From the NCBI GenBank assembly GCA_012719555.1, contig JAAYAE010000069.1, positions 1 to 6,237 of the forward strand: 6,237 bases of DNA, written 5' to 3'. This stretch comes from Acholeplasmataceae bacterium (lineage in GTDB: Bacteria; Bacillota; Negativicutes; Acidaminococcales; Acidaminococcaceae). This document shows positions 1 to 5,677 of the stretch, in pieces. The notes beneath the pieces were generated by a model. That model saw only the letters and a program-made list of their open reading frames with translations. It was not told where the DNA came from and made no database searches. A program made the translations under genes and the position numbers. How positions within the stretch are numbered: position 1 is the stretch's first letter; every line of letters begins with the position of its first letter.

Positions 1-338
1 ATAAAATAAATGTGTTGGATGTACCTAATAATGGACTTGTAATGCTGAAGATGCGGGAAAACGCTAAACAAAGCCTATTTTATATTGGTGAAGTAGCAGT
101 AATAGAAGCTAGGGTTGAAGTGCAAGGCAGCATAGGTTTGGGAGTGTTAATAGGCTCTGACAGCCAACTCGCATATAATCTTGCTGTTATTGACGCTGCA
201 TATAACGCAAATCTTCCTGAAATTCTTTCCTGGAGAGAAATTTTACTTGCGGAAGAAGGTCTTATAGAAAATAAAATAAAAAGTAAAACGGCTAGTATAT
301 TAAAAACAAAAGTTGATTTTGCAACCATGGACGTTTAG
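1..338 (+). CDS. phnG: PhnG, C-P lyase core complex subunit (5' end cut off by window)
   Basis: PhnG is a small subunit of the cytoplasmic PhnGHIJ core complex and is needed, with PhnI, PhnH and PhnL, to couple phosphonate to the ribose of ATP. The reading frame is open from base 3 and 111 codons are visible before the TAG stop. The family is about 150 residues in E. coli, so roughly 34 N-terminal residues lie outside the window. Similarity to E. coli PhnG is recognisable in the segment GLVMLKMRE followed by the IGEVAVIEARV strand, in the central AVIDAAYN helix, and in the C-terminal VDFATM, which matches VDFFTM of E. coli. A GTG at 12 is in frame, but it has no ribosome binding site and family similarity suggests that the protein begins further upstream. 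phnH follows after 15 nt. The call rests on remembered family sequence plus the neighbours; the gene itself is poorly conserved. Confidence 0.9.
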   Translation, partial: KINVLDVPNNGLVMLKMRENAKQSLFYIGEVAVIEARVEVQGSIGLGVLIGSDSQLAYNLAVIDAAYNANLPEILSWREILLAEEGLIENKIKSKTASILKTKVDFATMDV

Positions 339-353
339 AAAGCAGGAAAATAG

Positions 354-950
354 ATGAATTTTGATATGGTTCATGATGTACAAAAAATATATAGAAAATT
401 ATTAAATTGTATGGCTAGGCCTGGTGTTGTGGCTAATATTAGTCAGGAAAGCAATAAATTAAATATTGCTTCAGGACTTAGTAATAGTTTATTAGCTTTA
501 ACTTTTACTGTGTGCGACGCAGAAGTAAGTTTTAACATACTCGGAGAGCATGAAGAAAGTATTATTAGAAAGGTGCACAATTTGACTTATGCACAGAGCG
601 AAAAAACAGAGACAGCAGATTATATTATCGTTAAATTTTTAGCTGAGCGAGGGAAAATAGCTACCGCATTCGGTATTGCCAAAAAAGGAACATTCATAGA
701 TCCGCATACGGCAGCTACTTTTATTATAGAGGTTGAAACATTAGGCCTTGGTCCATCTCTTAAACTAACGGGTCCAGGGATAAAAGACAGTGTTAGCGTT
801 GAGATAAGTGGTAGTGAAGCATGGTTGGCAGCCAGGACTGAAGCTAACGCTGAGTTTCCACTTGGTATTGATGTAATTCTAGTGGATTTACAAGGAAATA
901 TTATGTGTTTGCCCAGGACAACACATACTTGTAATTTGGAGGTTAAGTAA
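354..950 (+). CDS. phnH: PhnH, C-P lyase core complex subunit
   Basis: PhnH is a subunit of the C-P lyase core complex and is required for the first step, formation of the ribose 5-triphosphate phosphonate. It resembles PLP-dependent transferases in fold but has lost the cofactor site in the proteins studied. The protein is 198 residues against 194 in E. coli, so it is complete. Family motifs are visible in order: MARPG at residues 20-24, the LTGPGI turn at 138-143, FPLGID at 168-173, and PRTTH at 187-191 close to the C-terminus. The ATG at 354 is preceded by a modest AGGA at 344-347. The stop TAA shares its last base with the ATG of phnI, so the two genes overlap by 1 nt and are probably translationally coupled. 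Confidence 0.96.
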   Translation: MNFDMVHDVQKIYRKLLNCMARPGVVANISQESNKLNIASGLSNSLLALTFTVCDAEVSFNILGEHEESIIRKVHNLTYAQSEKTETADYIIVKFLAERGKIATAFGIAKKGTFIDPHTAATFIIEVETLGLGPSLKLTGPGIKDSVSVEISGSEAWLAARTEANAEFPLGIDVILVDLQGNIMCLPRTTHTCNLEVK

Positions 951-2044
951 TGGGATACGTTGCGGTAAAAGGTGGCTCTGAGGCTATTGCAGAATCCATT
1001 CAACGTTTAAAATATGAACGAATAAAAAATGGAACTGTATTAGATACTAGAGATATTGAAAGTGGGATGCGGGGTTTAATTGATACTGTAATGAGTGAGA
1101 GCAGTCTCTATGATCGCCAAGTTGCTTCTGTGGCTATAAAGCAAGCAGAAGGAAGTATTGAAGAGGCAGTATTCCTTATGCGTGCGTATCGATCCACTTT
1201 GCCAAGAAAATATTATTCTAATGTGATAGATACTAAAAATATGTTTGTGGAAAGAAGAATTTCCGCAAGTTTTAAGGATATTCCAGGTGGGCAGATTTTA
1301 GGTACAACCTACGATTATACGCATCGTCTAATAGATTTTGACCTTAGCAAAGAAAACCCTACGGAAGTTGAAAAATGGTTAGACAGCTATAGAAAAACTA
1401 GTGAACTAGAAGAACCTGCTGATATTGATTTATGCAATTTACCACGTGTTACAGATATGTTGCGCAAAGAGGAAATAATTGCTCAAGCCATTGAGGATAA
1501 TACACCGCCTATTGACGTTACAAAGAAAAACATGGAATTTCCTACTAAGCGCAGTGAAAGATTACAAGTTTTAACACGCGGGCAAACAGGCGCGGTTATA
1601 GCTTTGGGATATGCGTCTTTACGAGGGTTTGGTGATTTACATCCAACAGTTGGTGAATTGCGTGTTGGGTATGTGGATATTTGCATAGCTAATCCTATGG
1701 GTGATGATGAGTTCTATATTGGTAATATTCAAATTACAGAAGTAGAAAGTTATATTTCTAGCCCTGATAAAAATAATGCTGACGGCAATAAACTGAATTT
1801 GACAATTGGCTATGGGGTTTGCTATGGGCAAAATGAATCTAAGGCAATTGCCATGAGCATCCTTGACACAGATTTGGAAACCCAGGAAAAGAAGTTCCCA
1901 ACTCAAGATGAAGAATTTGTTCTATATCATATAGATAGTGTCGAAGCGACAGGTTTTATTTCTCATTTGAAGTTACCCCATTATGTAACATTTAAGTCTA
2001 AACTTGACAGCATTCGCAGGACAAGAGAAGCGAGGGAAAAATAA
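950..2044 (+). CDS. phnI: PhnI, C-P lyase core complex subunit (phosphonate ribosyl transfer)
   Basis: PhnI is the catalytic subunit of the first step: with PhnG, PhnH and PhnL it replaces the adenine of ATP or GTP by alkylphosphonate, and alone it behaves as a purine nucleosidase. The protein is 364 residues against 354 in E. coli and aligns along its whole length. Recognisable blocks are the start MGYVAVKGG, ERRISASFKDIPGG (KDIPGG at 109-114), TYDYTHRLIDF around His125, HPTVGELRVGY from His231, and DEEFVLYHIDSVEATGF near the end. The motif SHLKLPHY contains His339 and His344, which match the E. coli His328/His333 pair reported to bind a metal at the interface with PhnJ. A strong TTGGAGGTTA site at 937-946 lies inside the end of phnH and sets the ATG at 950. 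phnJ begins one base after the stop. Confidence 0.98.
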   Translation: MGYVAVKGGSEAIAESIQRLKYERIKNGTVLDTRDIESGMRGLIDTVMSESSLYDRQVASVAIKQAEGSIEEAVFLMRAYRSTLPRKYYSNVIDTKNMFVERRISASFKDIPGGQILGTTYDYTHRLIDFDLSKENPTEVEKWLDSYRKTSELEEPADIDLCNLPRVTDMLRKEEIIAQAIEDNTPPIDVTKKNMEFPTKRSERLQVLTRGQTGAVIALGYASLRGFGDLHPTVGELRVGYVDICIANPMGDDEFYIGNIQITEVESYISSPDKNNADGNKLNLTIGYGVCYGQNESKAIAMSILDTDLETQEKKFPTQDEEFVLYHIDSVEATGFISHLKLPHYVTFKSKLDSIRRTREAREK

Positions 2045-2048
2045 GGTG
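2032..2048 (+). promoter_or_regulatory. Ribosome binding site that fixes the GTG start of phnJ
   Basis: GAGGG at 2032-2036 sits inside the last codons of phnI and 9 nt ahead of GTG 2046-2048. It supports the short, family-length form of PhnJ over a TTG start at 2004, which has no such site. Confidence 0.75.
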
Positions 2049-2885
2049 GGAACAAAATACAATTTTGCTTTTTTTGATGAGGGTTCTAAGCGTGAAATTA
2101 GGCGTGCTACTTTAAAAGCGGTAGCAATTCCCGGATACCAAGTGCCGTTTGCTTCCAGGGAAATGCCAATCGGCAGAGGATGGGGAACAGGGGGGCTGCA
2201 GCTAACCCTTTCCTTAATAGGCGAAAAGGAAATACTAAAAGTTATAGACCAGGGTTCTGATGAATCAGTTAATGCTGTTAATATAAAAAAACTTATTGTT
2301 TCTACTACAGGTGTACAAACAACTATTGATACAAGGAAAGCAACGTTAATACAATCACGTCACAGGATTCCGGAAATTCCTTTGAATAAAGAGCAAATAT
2401 TGGTTTTACAAGTACCAATACCTGAGCCCTTGCGTGTAGTAGAGGCTAGTGAACATAAAACAAAACGGTTACATTCCGAAAGTGATTATAGCGGAGCTTG
2501 GCTTATGTTATTTGAACAAATTATGAAATATGACAGCGTGACCCACGGTGCAGATTATCCTGTAATAGTGAAAGATCGTTATGTTATGTCACCAAGTCCT
2601 ATTCCTCGTTTTGACAATCCCAAACTTAATAATAGCGAAGCTTTAATATTATTAGGGGCAGGTCGTGAAAAAAAAATATATGCGGTCCCTCCTTACACTA
2701 AAGTAATATCTATGGCTTTTGAAGATTATCCTTTCCGAGTAGAGAGTTTTTCCGGACAAAAATGTCACCTGTGTGGAGCACAAGGAGTATATTTGGATGA
2801 AATTATAGATGAAAAAACAGGAGAGGCTTACTATCAATGTAATGATACCAGCAACTGTTTAATGCGTTTGAACGGGGGTAAATAA
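2046..2885 (+). CDS. phnJ: PhnJ, radical SAM C-P lyase
   Basis: PhnJ is the enzyme that breaks the C-P bond, converting 5-phosphoribose 1-alkylphosphonate to a cyclic phosphate plus the free alkane, using SAM and an iron-sulfur cluster. From the GTG at 2046 it has 279 residues against 281 in E. coli. Near-identical blocks include ATLKAVAIPGYQVPF, with Gly30 matching E. coli Gly32 (the proposed glycyl radical site), GWGTGG, SRHRIPEIPL, QVPIPEPLRVVE, PSPIPRFDNPK and GAGREKKIYAVPPYT. The C-terminal cysteines are Cys240, Cys243, Cys265 and Cys271, spaced as in E. coli 241/244/266/272: the first three are assigned to the cluster and the last to the thiyl radical. I prefer GTG 2046 because GAGGG lies 9 nt upstream and the preceding 14 codons back to a TTG at 2004 have no family counterpart and overlap phnI. 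All expected functional residues are present. Confidence 0.98.
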   Translation: MGTKYNFAFFDEGSKREIRRATLKAVAIPGYQVPFASREMPIGRGWGTGGLQLTLSLIGEKEILKVIDQGSDESVNAVNIKKLIVSTTGVQTTIDTRKATLIQSRHRIPEIPLNKEQILVLQVPIPEPLRVVEASEHKTKRLHSESDYSGAWLMLFEQIMKYDSVTHGADYPVIVKDRYVMSPSPIPRFDNPKLNNSEALILLGAGREKKIYAVPPYTKVISMAFEDYPFRVESFSGQKCHLCGAQGVYLDEIIDEKTGEAYYQCNDTSNCLMRLNGGK

Positions 2886-2888
2886 TTG
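2874..2888 (+). promoter_or_regulatory. Ribosome binding site for the TTG start of phnK
   Basis: GGGGGT at 2874-2879 lies in the last codons of phnJ. The TAA stop of phnJ (2883-2885) is directly followed by the TTG start (2886-2888) with no spacer, an arrangement typical of translational coupling. Confidence 0.7.
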
Positions 2889-3728
2889 AAAGATTTTCAA
2901 ACACCAATCCTAGTCGTACAAAAATTGCGTAAACAATTTGGTTTAGGGTGTGACCATTGTCGTGATATGAAGCCTGAACATTTAGAAAAAAATTACTGTC
3001 CAAAATGTGGCACAGTTTATGCTTGCAGGGACGTTTCTTTTGAGTTATATGAAGGGGAGATTTTGGGCGTTGTTGGAGAAAGCGGTAGTGGAAAATCCAC
3101 CATGATGCAATGCTTATATTTTGACCAAGAAGTTACAGCAGGGACGGTAAGTCTCCGCAGCTATAAAAATGGTAAAAATATGTTTGCTGAATCTGCCCAA
3201 CAGAAACGCTATATAAGAAATAATATGTTTGGTATGGTTTACCAAAATCCAATTATGGGCCTTAATATGAGTTTTTCTGCCATAAGTAATATAGCTGAAA
3301 AACTTATTGCTGCCGGTAATCGTAATGTTGCGGCCATGAGCAACAGAGGGCAAGACCTGCTAGACGAAGTAAATATCCCTTTGTTTAGAATAAAGGAGCC
3401 ACCTAAAAATTTTTCCGGCGGTATGCAACAAAGAGTACAAATTGCTAAGGCTCTTAGTAATAATCCGCCAATTTTGCTTTTAGATGAAGTAACTACAGGA
3501 CTAGATCTTTCGGTTCAGGCTAATGTGTTGGATCTAATAAAAAAAATTCAAAGGGAACTTAATATTAGCATGATTGTGGTTTCACACGATTTAGCAGTAG
3601 TACGCATGTTAGCTGACCGCACTGTAGTAATGCTCAATGGTAATATTATTGAAAGTGGTTTGACAGACCAGATTTTGGAAGACCCGCAGCACCCGTATAC
3701 ACAAGAATTGGTATATTCATTGCTATAA
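2886..3728 (+). CDS. phnK: PhnK, ABC-type ATPase of the C-P lyase complex, with a four-cysteine insertion
   Basis: PhnK is a cytoplasmic ABC-fold ATPase that is not a transporter component: in E. coli it docks on PhnJ of the core complex and stacks with PhnL, and its ATP cycle is thought to open the active site. The protein is 280 residues against 252 in E. coli. Visible motifs are Walker A GESGSGKST at 64-72, Q-loop Gln120, signature FSGGMQQR at 176-183, Walker B ILLLDE at 196-201 and the H-loop His234; the tail GLTDQILEDPQHPYTQ is typical of PhnK. Two oddities stand out. An extra stretch between the first strand and Walker A carries Cys22, Cys25, Cys38 and Cys41 as two CxxC pairs. The residue after the catalytic Glu201 is Val, where ABC ATPases usually have Pro. 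The TTG start directly follows the phnJ stop, and GGGGG at 2874-2878 supports it. Confidence 0.95.
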   Translation: MKDFQTPILVVQKLRKQFGLGCDHCRDMKPEHLEKNYCPKCGTVYACRDVSFELYEGEILGVVGESGSGKSTMMQCLYFDQEVTAGTVSLRSYKNGKNMFAESAQQKRYIRNNMFGMVYQNPIMGLNMSFSAISNIAEKLIAAGNRNVAAMSNRGQDLLDEVNIPLFRIKEPPKNFSGGMQQRVQIAKALSNNPPILLLDEVTTGLDLSVQANVLDLIKKIQRELNISMIVVSHDLAVVRMLADRTVVMLNGNIIESGLTDQILEDPQHPYTQELVYSLL

Positions 3729-3731
3729 ACT

Positions 3732-3747
3732 GGAGGATGAGCAAGTG
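3732..3747 (+). promoter_or_regulatory. Ribosome binding site for the GTG start of phnM
   Basis: GGAGG at 3732-3736 is 8 nt from GTG 3745-3747. The closer ATG at 3737 is too near the site and out of frame, so GTG is the start. Confidence 0.8.
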
Positions 3748-4923
3748 TACTTAATTACAAATGGGCAAGTTGTTACGGAAACGGAAATTTTAAATAATTC
3801 AGAAGTCCTTATAGATGGTGGAAATATAGTTGGGATTTATGCAAGCGGAACTACTAAAGTGACACAGCTAGATACGGTAATAAATGCGGAGGAAGGTCTG
3901 ATAGCTCCGGGTTTTGTGGATATTCACTCAGATTATATCGAAAACATGGCGTCGCCACGGCCAACAAGTGTTTTGGATTTTGATATTAGTATTCGCGAAA
4001 CAGAAAAAATACTGATTAACCAAGGAATTACGACTATGTTTCATTCTCTTTCATTTATAGGTGAAGACGAATTTAGTGTTAAACCCATACGTTCACCTGA
4101 AAATGTTAAGGCTCTTTTAGAGAAAATCGCTCAAACACATAATAGGTTGCATTTGATTCGACACCGTTTTCATGCACGTTTGGAAATAGATGCGGTAGAT
4201 AATATAGAGCAAATTAAACAGTTCATTCTAGCTGGAAAGGTGCAGTTACTCTCTTTTATGGATCATTCACCGGGACAAGGGCAGTATAGAAATTTAGAGA
4301 TTTACCGCAAAACCTTAAAAGGCTATAAAAAAATTACAGATAATGAAATTGATAAGGTTATTGCCGCTAGGCAGGGGAGTGAAAAAATGACTCTAGCTAT
4401 GATTCAAGACATAGCAGAGTTAGCCCACCGTAAAAATATAGCTATTGCTTCCCACGATGACGACACTCTTGAAAAAATTGAATTTCTTAAACAGTTTGGA
4501 GCCACAATTAGTGAATTTCCTATAACTATTGAAGTTGCTAAAGCGGCTAAAGCTGCGGGCATGTTAACGTTGGTTGGGGCACCTAACATTTTGCTAGGTG
4601 GTTCACATTCGGGTAACATGAGCGCTGCTCAAGCTATTAATGAAGGCGTAGTGGATATTCTTTGTAGTGACTATTATCCAGCTGCGTTATTACATGCAAT
4701 TTTTATTATGCATGAGCAATATGGGCAGGACCTAGCAAAAATGTTCCGGCTGGTTACTCTTAATCCGGCAGTTGCAGTAAAAATGGATAGGGAAATCGGA
4801 TCTATTGTGCTTGGGAAAAAAGCCGATGTGCTCATTATAAACAAAATAGAAGGAGATTTTCCTGTAATAACTTGCGTCATGGTAGACGGAAAAGTAATAA
4901 CGCAAACAAACTATCGTGTATAG
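3745..4923 (+). CDS. phnM: PhnM, ribose-1-phosphonate 5-triphosphate diphosphatase
   Basis: PhnM is a metal-dependent amidohydrolase-superfamily enzyme that cuts pyrophosphate from alpha-D-ribose-1-phosphonate 5-triphosphate, producing the PhnJ substrate. The protein is 392 residues against 378 in E. coli and is complete. Likely metal or active-site blocks are APGFVDIHSDYIE (His61, Asp63), RHRFHARLE (His140, His143), MDHSPGQ (Asp173, His174), ASHDDDT (His237, Asp238), GAPNILLGGSHSGN (His288) and SSDYYP-type CSDYYP (Asp309). The C-terminus ends in the IGSIVLGKKADVLII strand and VMVDGKVI typical of amidohydrolases. The start is GTG at 3745, 8 nt after GGAGG at 3732-3736; an ATG at 3737 is out of frame and closes after five codons. 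The gene sits between phnK and phnL, unlike E. coli, where L precedes M. Its TAG stop overlaps the ribosome binding site of phnL. Confidence 0.97.
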   Translation: MYLITNGQVVTETEILNNSEVLIDGGNIVGIYASGTTKVTQLDTVINAEEGLIAPGFVDIHSDYIENMASPRPTSVLDFDISIRETEKILINQGITTMFHSLSFIGEDEFSVKPIRSPENVKALLEKIAQTHNRLHLIRHRFHARLEIDAVDNIEQIKQFILAGKVQLLSFMDHSPGQGQYRNLEIYRKTLKGYKKITDNEIDKVIAARQGSEKMTLAMIQDIAELAHRKNIAIASHDDDTLEKIEFLKQFGATISEFPITIEVAKAAKAAGMLTLVGAPNILLGGSHSGNMSAAQAINEGVVDILCSDYYPAALLHAIFIMHEQYGQDLAKMFRLVTLNPAVAVKMDREIGSIVLGKKADVLIINKIEGDFPVITCVMVDGKVITQTNYRV

Positions 4924-4937
4924 GAGGGGAAAAGTTG
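4922..4937 (+). promoter_or_regulatory. Ribosome binding site for the TTG start of phnL
   Basis: A full AGGAGG consensus at 4922-4927 is 7 nt from TTG 4935-4937 and shares two bases with the TAG stop of phnM. A ribosome finishing phnM would stop on top of this site, which favours coupled translation. Confidence 0.85.
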
Positions 4938-5630
4938 CCGGTACTTTTAGAGATTAAACATTTAAGTAAATCCTTTACAATTCACAGCATAAATAAAGAA
5001 ATACAGGCTTCTCAGGATATAAGTTTTTCTCTAAACAAAGGAGAATTTATTGGTATAGTAGGCAAAAGCGGTAGTGGTAAGTCAACTATATTAAAATGTA
5101 TCTATCGTTCTTATTTAGCAAGTAAGGGAGAAATATGGTATGACTCTGCTGAATTTGGCTTAATTAATATGGTCACGGCCAAAGAACGGCAAATAACTTA
5201 TTTACGCCGTTATGAAATTGGCTATGTTTCACAGTTCCTTAATGTTATGCCACGTACCAATGCTCTGGAAATTGTAGAACAAGCTTTGTTGGATACGGGA
5301 AACGGAATTGAATATAGTCGGGAACAGGCTACAAAAATATTAACGCACTTTGAACTTGATGAAAGTTTGTGGGATAGCTATCCTAATAATTTTTCCGGTG
5401 GCGAGAAATTGCGCTTAAATATTGCTAGAGCAATGGTTAAAAGACCACGTTTACTCTTGTTGGACGAGCCAACGGCTAGTTTGGATAATGCATCCAAGCT
5501 ACGTGTCAGAGAACTTATTGAGCAACTAAAGAGTGAAGGAACAACTATGCTGGGAATTTTCCATGACATAGAATTTATGGAGGGGGTATGCGATAAGCAA
5601 ATAAATATTTCTCAGGGGAAGCTTTTGTAA
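4935..5630 (+). CDS. phnL: PhnL, ABC-type ATPase of the C-P lyase complex
   Basis: PhnL is the second ABC-fold ATPase of the pathway. It is required for phosphonate coupling by PhnGHI in vitro and binds on top of PhnK in the E. coli complex; it has no membrane partner. From the TTG at 4935 it is 231 residues against 226 in E. coli. Motifs are Walker A GKSGSGKST at 43-51, Q-loop Gln100 within VSQFLNVMPR (a PhnL-specific block), signature FSGGEKLRLNIAR at 153-165, Walker B LLLLDEPTASLD with Glu178, and the H-loop GIFHD with His210. Where E. coli has EQQRV after the SGG, this protein has EKLRL. I chose TTG 4935 because AGGAGG at 4922-4927 is ideally placed; an in-frame TTG at 4872 would add 21 basic residues overlapping phnM with no family match. 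It differs from LolD-type transporters by its phn context and the QFLNVMPR block. Confidence 0.95.
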   Translation: MPVLLEIKHLSKSFTIHSINKEIQASQDISFSLNKGEFIGIVGKSGSGKSTILKCIYRSYLASKGEIWYDSAEFGLINMVTAKERQITYLRRYEIGYVSQFLNVMPRTNALEIVEQALLDTGNGIEYSREQATKILTHFELDESLWDSYPNNFSGGEKLRLNIARAMVKRPRLLLLDEPTASLDNASKLRVRELIEQLKSEGTTMLGIFHDIEFMEGVCDKQINISQGKLL

Positions 5631-5634
5631 AATG

Positions 5635-5660
5635 GTTTAAAATTTATAATAAAATTAAAC
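5635..5660. repeat. Inverted repeat GTTTAA/TTAAAC centred on the TATAAT
   Basis: Arms GTTTAA (5635-5640) and TTAAAC (5655-5660) are perfect inverted copies 14 nt apart. The symmetry centre, between 5647 and 5648, is also the middle of the TATAAT at 5645-5650. Overall 9 of 13 position pairs in the 26-bp span are complementary. It could be an operator, but it is weak as an RNA hairpin because it contains only one G-C pair and a long loop. Confidence 0.35.
5645..5650 (+). promoter_or_regulatory. Possible -10 box ahead of phnD
   Basis: The 47-nt gap between phnL and phnD contains a perfect TATAAT. The region upstream offers only a poor -35: TTGTAA at 5625-5630 is 14 nt away, which is too close, and TTTTGT at 5623-5628 matches weakly at 16 nt. 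In AT-rich DNA a TATAAT can arise by chance, so an internal promoter is possible but not shown. Confidence 0.3.
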
Positions 5661-5677
5661 TGAGGAGAGATAATAAT

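Noticed and set aside
12..14. GTG as the true start of phnG
   Set aside because: The frame is open to the left edge, there is no ribosome binding site, and family similarity implies about 34 more N-terminal residues upstream of the window.
620..1003. Minus-strand ORF of 127 codons, and similar minus-strand ORFs elsewhere (for example 1637-1906, 5644-5913)
   Set aside because: They lie opposite well-supported phn genes, lack recognisable domains, and are explained as shadows of the plus-strand coding frames.
2004..2045. TTG-initiated N-terminal extension of PhnJ
   Set aside because: No ribosome binding site, overlaps phnI by 41 nt, and the 14 extra residues have no counterpart in the family; GTG 2046 fits family length.
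3737..3754. Five-codon ORF starting with ATG in the phnK-phnM gap
   Set aside because: The ATG abuts the GGAGG site, so it is too close for efficient initiation, and a regulatory leader peptide is not suggested by its sequence.
4872..4934. TTG-initiated N-terminal extension of PhnL
   Set aside because: The 21 extra residues overlap phnM and do not resemble PhnL, whereas TTG 4935 has a consensus AGGAGG at good spacing.
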